Shown here: piece by piece, positions 17,422 through 27,900 of the stretch
How the letters are laid out: each line of letters opens with the position of its first letter
How positions within the stretch are numbered: the stretch's first letter is position 1
Source of the DNA: Corticium candelabrum
Lineage: Eukaryota; Porifera; Homoscleromorpha; Homosclerophorida; Plakinidae
Assembly: GCF_963422355.1 (NCBI RefSeq)
Contig: NC_085090.1
Span: forward strand, 102,001 to 166,000
Reading direction: 5' to 3'
Length of the DNA stretch: 64,000 bases
Made by a program: the position numbers and the translations under genes
The notes under the pieces: model-generated
The model's database searches: none
What the model saw: the letters and a program-made list of their open reading frames with translations, nothing else
What the model was told of the DNA's origin: nothing

Positions 17422-19357
17422 TAGTCTCGCGTAGCCAGACCCCTTTCCGCCGCGGCCTCCCCGGCGAAATGGGGTCTGGTGAACGGCCTTTGATGTCGCT
17501 GTGTGCCGCGTAGCCAGAAATCGGCTATCTAAAGACCGGTCTTTGTTTCTTAAACGCTTCACTAAAGACGAGACTGGTATGCACGCAGTGCAATCCTATC
17601 TCATTGGCTTCTCTTGTTTCGTAGAGAACAACTCGAAGACTACAGCTAGAGTCGTTGCTGTTTGTGAAATCTGCATGTTTACAGCAGCGATTAAACACGG
17701 CTGCGGGAACGTTGACGTCGACAGGCTTCTATTTCATGCAGACATGATCGACGTCGTACGATCTAGCGTTGTGCGCTCGTGTCACAACGGAGACTGAATG
17801 CGAACGTACTCGGTGCTGTTTGCTGTTTGCTGTTTTTGACGTCTAAAGCGACCACAGACAGTCCAGAGTGAGCGATATCTGGAAGGGCTTGGAGCTGCAT
17901 GACGTCATCGAAACAAGATGAGTCGTCTTTCTGTGTTTGGGTAATCATTTCATGTGTTTTGTACATTGCTTTGGTGAACACATACAGTAGCAACCAGGAA
18001 GAGACCACGTTGACAGAAAAGCTGGACGTCCCAAGGTGGTACGTACAGATTCGATGTGTTGTTTGGAAGAGCTAGATATTACGCGTGTTCCTGCAGTGTA
18101 ACTTCCAGAGTATGTGGAGCTTAAGGGAGACTACTTCCATCCAATTGTTTTCTCTTGCTCAACAAGGTGATAGCATCTGGTGGTTTCATCAAACACAAAA
18201 GTACGTCGACATGTCAGACAGTTATGTTTCATTGCATGATTTATGATCATGCATGTAGCGCTACATGATCTAGAATTTTAGACAGTTATTACAACATGCA
18301 GTTATTTATTTCACTGGAAGGTCAAAGGTACAGCAGTTACCACAGTCACAACGAAGTACACAAATATCACAACAACCACATCCTTTTCCTGCACTGTCTT
18401 CACTACCAGCAAATAAAAAATCAGCAAATAAGCACTTCATAAGACAAGTTGTAAAATTTTGTCCATACTTCTTCATCGAGGATGAAACTGTCCTGTGCAG
18501 ATGTCCATATACAAGCAGTGCAGTTGCTGTCAAGCCATCCCTTCCAGCTCGCTCAGTCTCTTGGACATAATCTTCAATGAGTCTTAGAGGACTCCAATGA
18601 ACAATCCACCTAATGTTGGGAATGTCAACACCCGTCCCAAATGCTGTTGTAGCTATCAGAACTCTCAATGTGCTGTCTACTTTACTAAATGACATCAAAA
18701 ATTTTTCTTTCATCTCGACTGTGGAGGCACTCGAATACATATCAACTAGACAAAATTCTTGCAAATCAATACAATCTGATGGAAACGTAAAGTGGAATCC
18801 CAACTTTGATCTGAGCAGAAGATACAGCGACCAACAGTTGCCGTATTTAGTACAAAAGATTTAGTAAAAAAACTCTAGACTAGCTATGTACTACCCTATA
18901 TGTATATCTATGAATTAATACATGATGATCATGCAGTATACGCATGCAGTGTTGATCGTTACGTAAAGGTTACTCAGGACCAGGCAGATATCATATAATG
19001 TAAGTAGTAGAGACTTGCATGTTCCACAGATTGACACGAGCGTGAAATCGAAGCCTGTCAATGTCAACGTTCCCGCAGCCGCGTTTAATCGCTGCTGTAA
19101 ACATGCAGATTTCACAAACAGCAACGACTCTAGCTGTAGTCTTCGAGTTGTGCTCTACGAAACAAGAGAAGCCAATGAGATAGGATTGCACTGCGTGCAT
19201 ACCAGTCTCGTCTTTAGTGAAGTGTTTAGGAAACAAAGACCGGTCTTTAGATAGCCGATTTCTGGCTACGTGGCACACAGCGACATCAAAGGCCGTTCAC
19301 CAGACCCCATTTCGCCGGGGAGGACGCGGCGGAAAGGGGTCTGGCTACGCGAGACTA
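17422..19357. mobile_element. Mutator-like (MULE) long-TIR element 1 carrying a RecQ helicase fragment
   Basis: Inverted arms of 318 bp (17422-17739 and 19040-19357) begin tagtctcgcgtagccagac and are flanked by an identical 9-bp direct repeat, gctgtacca, at 17413-17421 and 19358-19366. Long terminal inverted repeats with 9-bp target duplications are typical of Mutator-like elements. The interior is about 1.3 kb. It lacks a transposase but holds a fragment of a RecQ-family helicase on the minus strand. Short ORFs in the two arms mirror each other and are not genes. The terminus resembles that of the element at 22497-23694. Confidence 0.82.
18306..18864 (-). pseudogene. RecQ-family DNA helicase C-terminal fragment inside MULE 1
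   Basis: An open minus-strand frame of about 180 codons contains the conserved second RecA-like helicase lobe: LIATTAFGTGVDIPNIR, IVHW and ETERAGRDG (family consensus QETGRAGRDG). A cysteine-rich stretch follows, GCGCCDICVLRCDCGNCC, like the zinc-binding region of RecQ. The frame is closed by a stop upstream near 18850, and the first helicase lobe with the Walker A and DEAD/H motifs is absent. The Gly of the arginine-finger motif is Glu here. It therefore cannot be an active helicase. It looks like a gene fragment captured by the surrounding element. Confidence 0.85.
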
Positions 19358-20701
19358 GCTGTACCAGCAGAGCCGTATATAAAGAGCCGTATATAAAGAG
19401 AGTTGCGACAACCCGTATTTTGGACGCCATTTTGACTCCAACTGCGCAACTACAATAATCTGGAAAAAATCGTATGAAACAAATGGCGTTTCCATACTAG
19501 ACTGAGCTGTTGCCCTACTCAAGCAGAAACTTGTAGCGTAAAATCGAGGTCGACTGAACGTCAGTACGTATCGCTTCTCGTTGGTCCTGGTTTCAGAAAG
19601 TAGTCGCTGAGAGATATGAAGCTTACAACAAACCGAATTACACCCTAGATTTGTTCCTCGCACCCTATGCACTCTAACAGAAAACCTTCGAAGGAGAACT
19701 AGGCGATCGGAACGTCACTTTCCAAGGACTCTTGCAGAACCTCTCGCGTTAGCCTCGGAATTCGGTTCATGTCACCCTAACTGTGCAACATGTATCTTAG
19801 ACTTATCTGTGAGCAAAGTGAGACGTACAATCTTTTGAAAACGATCAATCAGTTAAAGAAATAATCAAGCGAGACTACGCACACTACAAAAGGCAGTATA
19901 AATTCTAAGCAGTAATCATACTCTCTCTATACATATATTTGAAATAGTGTGTATACAAAAAATCTATACAAACTGCAAAAAAATTAATAGTTGCTCTAAA
20001 TGACAAAAACTCTTTATGCCCATAAAATTTTAAATTTACGTGAGTCACTGAGCAACCTAAAAGAACAACAACAACAACAGCAGCAACCACCACAACAGCA
20101 ACAACAACAATAACCTCTTTAAAGTAAAAGAGAAAAACAAAATAACAATTTTAAAAAGTAAAAATTAATTAAAACTCAAACGTTAATATTAAATTTTTAA
20201 AATATTTAGTTAAATTTTAAATTGAAATGTTAAAATTTTAAATTAAAAAATATTAGGTCTTTCAAATTACTGTTTTGAAAATAAAATTAAGAATTAGAAA
20301 ATAAAAGCAGAAAATTACAAAATTAGATACATAAAAACTGTAATACAAAAACATAGTAGGGTCCAACCGCCCATTGACCCTCTATGTCTACATAAACAAG
20401 ACATGTATATTTTCATTACCTGTTGACAATGTTGTCCCTGAGGAGATGTATAGTAATTTAATTAATACGTTAATTGATGTATATGTAAGTACAAAATGTG
20501 CTTGCTGATATACATTCCTATAGACTAGGAATAAATGTATGGACATAGTTTTGAATGCATGATGAAAAAAGACACTGAAACATACAAGTGGGTGTAATGA
20601 AAGCAACAAAATGTTTACCAATTAATCAAATATCTCAAACAAAGGTAGAGTGATGTCTTCCATTCTACATAACTACATGGTATACACAATTCACATCCTT
20701 C

Positions 20702-22356
20702 CTACTTCACATTCGTTATCAGTTTTCTCATTACCATGCTTCGACTCCCCAGTTCTCCTCCTAATTTGGTTGTTTCCAAGTTATGTTTCCTTTTCCTTTG
20801 TACTCCCTTGCAGAAAATGTGCAGACGTACATTGAAATATCTAGCTATCATTTTCCTCTTAATATTATGACATGTGGGATAGACACAGTCATCAGTGAGT
20901 TCTTCAGCCATCCGTATCAAAACCTTTTTCACATTTCTGGTAGCCATCAAAGTATCTTCTGTTATACTTCAAAACATTAGCTCTACTTTCAACATCATAT
21001 CAAAATGTGCGACCTGTAACATGCTCAAGACTGCCCTTCTTGAATTCTCTCAAACTAGTTAGTGTTGCAAAACTGCTATGATCTGGAGCTGAATTTAAGA
21101 CATACTCAAGGCAAGCATCACACACTACCTCATTTTTCTTAATACTATGGACACAATAACCCACAGTCATCATCTTGATAGCTTCCACAATTCCCACCTA
21201 CAGGTTTCATAAACTGAGCAATGTTGATGATTTTTAGTGCACATTTGAAAGCCACAGGTGATGGTACAGGATTGTTTAGCCTTACTACACTAAAAAGGTT
21301 CTCAAGACAATCTTGAGTGAGGTGTGAAGTCAGCAGAAACTTATGTCCACTACCAAGCAACTCCTCTTTTATGTCCAGCACAGAAGTTGTTGCCATTATG
21401 ACACCTGCTTGCACAGGCTTCCAGTTTTCTCTTCCACTAATCTTCAAAGACTTGAAGAGTGTGACCACAGACCAAATAAAAAATTCATTATGTTAGCAGG
21501 AGTACAGCATGCCAATGAAATAAGTGATGAGAACGAGCATGCACAAACTAACATGCATTCACGATCATTTCAAACAAGATGACATATCTCAATACAGACC
21601 ATTACCCTCATCAGGTGACAGATGGTCTTCTTGCATAGCATCAGCAGCATAGCTGTGATCTTGCACATCTGTTGTTACTTGGGCACCAGCATTCAGAGAG
21701 TCTTCTTCCTTTGTGCTGTTTCGAGACTTTCTGCTATTCTTGGAGCCAACTTTCCGGTGGGGAAATATTGTTGGTACTGCATTCCATTTCAGTTTCTTCT
21801 TTCCATCTTTCCTGTGTTGCTCAAATTGAGAGCTATCAAAATGAGCCTTGAAGAAATAAACAGAACTTTTACAAGGCGCTTCTTACGGTAATTTTACTAG
21901 TATCAAGTGTGGGCAGTAAATGTATAGGTATATACAATCGCAAAAGTTATACTGCAGGTAGCGTGAGAGCAGCCAACAAGCACTAATTTCAAACCTTACC
22001 GAACTGTACAGTGTTCTAATGTGTACTGCAGATATACGAGCTTGTCGGCACCATCCAAAATGCCGCATGAAACTAACAATCAATTATATTCTTGTACCCT
22101 GTGCACACAGTCTAGCTACAGCACTCTAGCAGGCCTAAGACGTTTGCTAGGACGTTCTTTTTGACATTTGTTCATACATGCTTGTACACAATGTTCTTCT
22201 TACGTCACACAAGTAAGAATAAAGTGTAGGAGTCCAATTCTTTCGGCTGACTCGACTTGTCCACACTTTTCTTCTGGCAGGATCGCGCGGAAACCTGTAC
22301 ATGGTATGCCCTTTCTCATGTCTGTTGGAACAACCCCACGCACAGCAGGCGGGCAT
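20702..22356 (-). pseudogene. P-element-type transposase (THAP9-like), internally deleted and frameshifted
   Basis: Exon 1 (22356-22204) starts MPACCAWGCSNRHEKG, and exon 2 (21846-21606) continues in phase with AHFDSSQFEQH and KLKWNAVPTIFPHRK. Together they form a complete THAP zinc finger (C-x3-C ... C-x2-H) with the AVPTIF signature. Downstream, 21468-21145 encodes LTSHLTQDCLENLFSVVR and GSYQDDD, 21197-21000 encodes GYCVHSIKKNEVVCDACLEY in another frame, and 20950-20702 encodes LGGELGSRSMVMRK. All are typical of the C-terminal part of THAP9/P transposases. Only about 140 nt separate the THAP exons from the C-terminal part, so most of the RNase-H-like catalytic core is missing, and a frameshift lies near 21150. 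The copy cannot encode a working transposase. Confidence 0.88.
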
Positions 22357-22496
22357 TGCTCTCAACCTTCGATAGTCAAAGAAAAACCCAAAAACAGTCA
22401 GTAACACGGATCTCGTACACGTGCAGTTGGAGTCAAAATGGCGCCCATGCATCACGTGACCTCAACACCTATGTCGCAACTCTCTTTATATACGGC

Positions 22497-23694
22497 TAGC
22501 CTCGCAAGCCAGGCTCTTCCGCGCAGTCGCTGAGCTAACCGCACGTGAATCACACGAGGAGGAGGAGCTTTTACCGGAATTGCTCCAGCGCGAGAAGAGC
22601 CTGGTCGCTTTCGAGAACGTCATAGTGACGTGGGACCCCCGATCGGATTTCATAGCTTGATAAAGCTAATCCTATTAGGTAAGCATGTAGGTATGAAAGT
22701 TGAGAACATGCGACATCGCTTCACGCACTTGCTTTTGTTTTGCACGAAGTACGTAGTTGACATCATCGTTCGCTTCTAGTACGTATGCAGACAGCTCAGC
22801 CATGTAATATTCTGCAGTGTCACGACTCCTTTTCAGCATTCAGTTTCGCCAACAGCACACCGCCGAATCTAGATCTGCAGCGCGGTAGTTTGAGAAATGA
22901 ACTCATTGTACGCGGTTAGTGTATATATGTAGCAGTCAGAAACCGTGCATTGAAACAAGTCGTACGTGTACACGTGCAACTACGAGTCAACTCTACACTT
23001 CCTGAACATGGTAGGTCCACTGCACTGCTGTTTTCCCATGCCTAGATGTTTCCAGTTCACCGTGAGGAGGTCAATATCGTACAAAAGTGTTGCTTGCTGA
23101 GTGGAAAGTACCGTCACAGAGACTGTGTTAGCAATACACGCGGAGAGGTCAATTGCAACAAGCTCTAGGCCACTGTTTTCATGAACCGTTGAGTGAAACT
23201 GGGCCGGCAGTTCTCACACCATTTCCCCCACAGGCTATAGATGTCAGAGTAGACGCGCAGGAGTGGTGAATAGTTCTACGTCTGTTTCAATTCGCGCAAA
23301 CCTGCAGATGAGTTCAGTAGAACGAAACGTTGCTGGAGAGTGTAGGTTCAGCGGACCAGTCCCATGTAGGCCATTCCTACGCTCATTATTCACCAGCACT
23401 TCGTCCATCAACGGCTTCGCTGGATTTCGTGTTCACGCGCTCTCCGCGGAGGGCTACCTCTCTGCTTCGTGTATCAGCGCAATTACATAAACGAGCTCTT
23501 TAGGAAATCGAATTAGCTTTATCAAGCTATGAAATCCGATCGGGGGTCCCACGTCACTATGACGTTCTCGAAAGCGACCAGGCTCTTCTCGCGCTGGAGC
23601 AATTCCGGTAAAAGCTCCTCGGAGTCCTCCTCCTCGTGTGATTCACGTGCGGTTAGCTCAGCGACTGCGCGGAAGAGCCTGGCTTGCGAGGCTA
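22497..23694. mobile_element. Mutator-like (MULE) long-TIR element 2, nested in the P-like element
   Basis: Inverted arms of 174 and 183 bp (22497-22670 and 23512-23694; the 9-bp length difference is a single insertion in the right arm) begin tagcctcgcaagccaggc. They are flanked by the 9-bp direct repeat atatacggc at 22488-22496 and 23695-23703. The interior of about 840 bp has no recognisable gene. The terminal sequence is related to MULE 1 (tagtctcgcgtagccagac), so both probably used the same transposase, which is not present in the window. Confidence 0.85.
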
Positions 23695-23715
23695 ATATAC
23701 GGCTCTGTGTACCAG

Positions 23716-24201
23716 ACCAGACCAACTTGTAGGTGTACCAAAATGGGCTATTAATAGCTGCTTGTGTGAAACAGGCAATCTTCTGCGTCATGTTGGCAAC
23801 CTTTTGTCAGTGTCTCGATTTATTAGAAAAAGAGGATCCTACTACACAAACACAAGAAGTAGCGTGTGATGTAGTCATTTGACGAGATGGGCGGGGCCAG
23901 AATTTGACAGGAACGTTGACATATAGACATCTACATGTGACAGCTGCTGAAATACTGAGCATCATTATCTTGCAGCTTGCAACCACCACATTAATTTAGC
24001 ACTTGGCAAGCCATACTCGTCGTTACCCGTAAGAGTTACCGGCAATTAGTCGGTAGGCATTCTTGCAATTTCAAGTCACGTGACCGTTAAATATAGCTGT
24101 TCGGTACCGATCGGTGCTTGTGTCATATGATCTGGCGTGAGAACGTCTTGCTGTAGGCTGACCTCGTTGTCGCTTCAAACGGTTGTCAACAGATCTAGAC
24201 A
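23716..24201 (+). promoter_or_regulatory. Probable promoter region of the giant receptor gene
   Basis: This 490-bp gap lies between the P-like element and the receptor start codon. A gtcacgtgac palindrome (E-box core CACGTG) and a nearby ttaaatatag stretch occur at about 24076-24095. No transcription start can be set from the sequence, so this is a positional inference. Confidence 0.35.
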
Positions 24202-24969
24202 ATGTTTTTACGTAGGGCTCTGCTGGCAGGTGTCCTCTTCCTAGGCATCACGGCTCTTGGTTGGTTCTTATTGCGCTAGTACTTTCCGGTTTTACTCGAT
24301 TGTTCATATCTTTCTTTTTGTGTGACTGGCAGCATTAGCGAATCGGCAAAAGAGAGCGCAAGGTAGGCATACATGTGCTGCAGATGACGTGTCTAGATAC
24401 GTAGATTAGAGGACTCTACAGTAGTTGTACACGCAGATGTTGTGATTTTGTGGATGATGCACACCCAACGCCCTTGCTTCTGTTCTGCTGTGTTGTATTG
24501 TTTTGATCTAGCCGTTGTGAAGGGCTAGGGCTTCAATTTCGGTAGCGGCTCTTTTCCGCTTTGCAAACCCAAATTTTTGTGAGTCGGCGTAATCCTCCCC
24601 GCGTGCATGGCTCGCTCTGTAGATCTCTTGAATTTTGTCGAGCATGTAGATATAACACCATCGTTGTTGACTGCATCTGTAATCTTACGGCTTCCTTCCA
24701 GCTTGTAACTCGCTGTGTGGCGCGAGCACGTACCATGCGTCTGGCAGTTGCCAACCTGACGGTCGTTGTCTGTGTTGGTGGGGATTTACTGGGCCAAATG
24801 CGAAGTATATTGTCAAGGGACAGCTACACCATCGGATCCTGGTACTGCTGCTTTGTCTTTTTCTTCCGAGTTATATCAAATTACGTCATCTGTCTGCAGG
24901 CTGACTACTGCTCAATGCAATGCCACTACACTCATGACTATTTCAATGAGAAATGTGCTAGTCTACCAG
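24202..24969 (+). other. Receptor block 1: signal peptide, furin-like site, first EGF module
   Basis: Exons are 24202-24259, 24333-24362, 24702-24841 and 24900-24969. The start [20 protein letters not shown] is a clear signal peptide (basic n-region, hydrophobic core). It is followed by NRQKRAQ, a match to the RxKR furin-type cleavage motif, completed only after splicing exon 1 to exon 2. Exon 3 encodes CNSLCGAS and [12 protein letters not shown], an EGF-like fold. Exon 4 adds a short four-cysteine segment before the propeller. The exon 3 donor (CTG|GTACTG) is the least certain junction of the gene. Confidence 0.75.
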
Positions 24970-27900
24970 GTAAGTTTTACTATTCATATTTACACTTTCC
25001 ATTGACGTCTTTGGCTCTACATACGTTTTATGATCGTAGACGATCCTTTGTACATTATCTCTGACTCCAGCAACCTCCAGCGCTTTGATGTGACCACAGG
25101 AAAGTCGCAGCTTTTGCAAAAGATTTCGTCAGGGATGGTGTCATCTGTTGACTTTGATGTCACTTCTTCTCAAGTATTCTTTGGCAACAACGTCACCAAC
25201 ACACTGTCTCGTACAGGTAAGGTCAGCGAGGTGATCATTTTTCCTGGTTTGGGAAGTGGAGGGAGTGGCGTACCGCCTGCACGTGCATGTTTATCTCCTC
25301 ATCTGCTGGCAGATCCTAATATAGCTCTGTTGCATGAAATAAGCACCACTAATCATCCCGTTCTCCACAAACATGGTCAGATTAGCTATTAATATTACTA
25401 ATTTGTAGACATTGAAGGTTCAGCATCAAAAACTTTAGTGTCTGGAATCACACCCCAAGCAGTTGCTGTAGACTGGCTAAAACGAAAGCTCTATTGGACT
25501 AATGGAGCAACTGATGCAATTGAAAGGAGTAAATTAGATGGTACTGGAAGACAGACTGTGATGAAAGGAACTAATGTGCGGGGTATGGCTGTTGATCCAA
25601 CTACAGATAATATTACAACGTATGTGACTTTTCAATCATTGGATTGGTACTTAGTACAATTGTGTACTTTCCTGCTTTAGAATTTTATATTGGTCAGAGT
25701 GGACTAGTAATCCAATTATAAAGAAAGCAGTTATTACTGAGCAGCATGGTTTGCCATCACTTCTTTCAACGTCAAATATAGTCAGCAAAGACATGAGTGA
25801 ACCACTGGGATTTACCATTGACTATGTTCAAGGAAGGTTGTACTGGGCAGATCCTGGGAAACATAGAGTAGAAAGTGTGGACTTTAGCGGCAACAACAGA
25901 GTGACGGTATACACATGTAAGCATATGTTGGTGTTTGTGTGTTGAGTTATTTATGGTAGGTGTTCCAATCATCATCTGACTATCCTTCTGATGTGGCTTA
26001 CTATAAATCAAATGTTGTATGGACTGATCCATCGGGGTCAGTCAACTCTCTCGACACTTCATCATTATCTGCTACGAAACAGCAACTGACACTAAGTGGG
26101 TTAGGCAGCATGCCATCAGCCATCACAGTCTATCATTCCTCAAGGCAACCATCTCTTGGTACGTTTCTTTAAAACTGTTGCCTTTCATGTCAAAACAAAG
26201 ACTCTATGTTGTACGTTTAGGTGTTACTGAATGTAGTGATCGAAATGGAGGTTGCACTGATGATTGCGTTGATACTCCATCTTCTTATGTGTGCAAATGC
26301 CCGCCTGGATTTGCTTTGTCTAATGATTCTTTGTCATGTGAAGGTTTGTTGTAATTTAGTAGTTACACTGTCCCGTATCAATGAAAGATGTATTTGATCT
26401 AATATTTTTTTGTAGACGTTGATGAATGTTTGGACGAGAACAGATGTGATCAAACGTGTGTCAATTTGTATGGTAGTTTTCAATGCACTTGCTTACCTGG
26501 GTACAAGTGGTTGTCAAGCAGAGCAGCCTGTGTTGTCAGCAGTAAGACAATATGCATTCTGTGTAATTAGCAATTCATCATCTACTATCTGTTTTAAGAG
26601 CATGGACATTGCTTGTTATTACTTTTTTGTTTGTTTTGCTGAGCTAAGAATGTATTGACTTAATTAAAGATAAGTGGATGTAAGATCTTGGAAGGAACAA
26701 GCTTTAAGTGCAAGATTGAAAGATTATAGAGTTTAATATCAGAGCATGCTCACAGTCAGTCAGTTGTTTCAAACCCTATGCATAGTTTGATAATCTTAAA
26801 TTATAAAAAATGTTACCTTTATGTGAATCTGCAGAGCATAAAATTGTTAAGAATGTAAGCTACATGTATTTATATATTTATATAAAGTGACATGGTTTGT
26901 ATGCCATTGCTAATTGCTAAACACTGTTTTTGACACAGTTGGTGTGAGTATTTATGTGGTATCTAGAAACAACTCCTCAAGTAATTTTGACAAATGAGAA
27001 AGATCTTCGCAGGATGGACACTAGTCTTCAGAATTATAAATACATCAGCAAGGCACGCAACCTGAAGAATGCATCTGCAGTTGATTACCATTATGTGCGA
27101 GATGAAGTGTATTGGTCTGACACTACAAAACAGACAATTATGAGATCGTCATTTTTGGGTTCCAGCCAGAAACAGAATGTTCTGATTGACAATGATCTTG
27201 GCCAAGTTGAGGGAATTGCTATTGATTGGGTGAAAAACAAATTGTATTGGTCAGATCGTAAGAATGGCAACATTACACTTGCAGGTCTAGATGGTCAAGA
27301 TCGAGAAGTTGTTTTGTCTGGTTTGGGAGATCCCGTCTCTATTGCTTTGGACCCTCTGAATGACAAACTGTACTACAGTGTTTGGGGTAGTGGAGCTCAC
27401 ATAGGGCAGTCTGCTTTGAATGGTTCCAATCCTACTTCTCTTGTTGGTGCTGTTTCCAGACCAACTGGTCTTTCTATTGACTTTGTGAAAAAGAGACTGT
27501 ATTGGGCTGATGTTACTACTAAGCAAATTGAATACGCTTCTCTCTCTGGAACAGGACGAACAGTAGTTTACACAAACGGAAAAGAAATTTATTCACTGTC
27601 AGTGTTTGAGGACAGAGTGCTTTTTGTTGATAGTTCTTTGTATAACATTTGCTATGTCAACAAATTCACTGGAAAGGGTTACTACTGCCGACTACTGTCT
27701 AAATTCAGTCATGTAAGAGACTTAAAAATTGCTCATCCTCTTAAGCAACAAGGCCAAGGTAACTTTTGTGTTGTACAGTTGTTACTGCTAAGTTGTTGGT
27801 TATTCTTGCTGTATCAGGTTGTCCTGTGGGAAAGTATGATGTTGCTAAAGGTTGTAAGAAGGACTGTAAATGTCAACATGGCTTATGTGATTCTGTTGAT

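Larger units (their letters stand above)
19368..23707 (-). mobile_element. P-like (THAP) DNA transposon, interrupted by MULE 2
   Basis: Termini beginning cagagccgtatataaagag at 19368, and the inverted copy ending tatacggctctg at 23707, are flanked by the 8-bp direct repeat tgtaccag (19360-19367 and 23708-23715). An 8-bp target duplication is the hallmark of P elements. Similarity between the ends continues inward to a ttttgactccaactgc segment. The left end carries an extra tandem copy of agccgtatataaag. The interior encodes a decayed THAP-domain P-type transposase on the minus strand. MULE 2 sits inside the right terminal repeat at 22497-23694, so the element body is 19368-22496 plus 23704-23707. 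Confidence 0.85.

Noticed and set aside
17501..19278. Matching ORFs of 95-98 codons at 17501-17797 (+) and 19278-18991 (-)
   Set aside because: They are the same TIR sequence read from both arms of MULE 1. The resemblance is due to the inverted repeat, with no recognisable protein.
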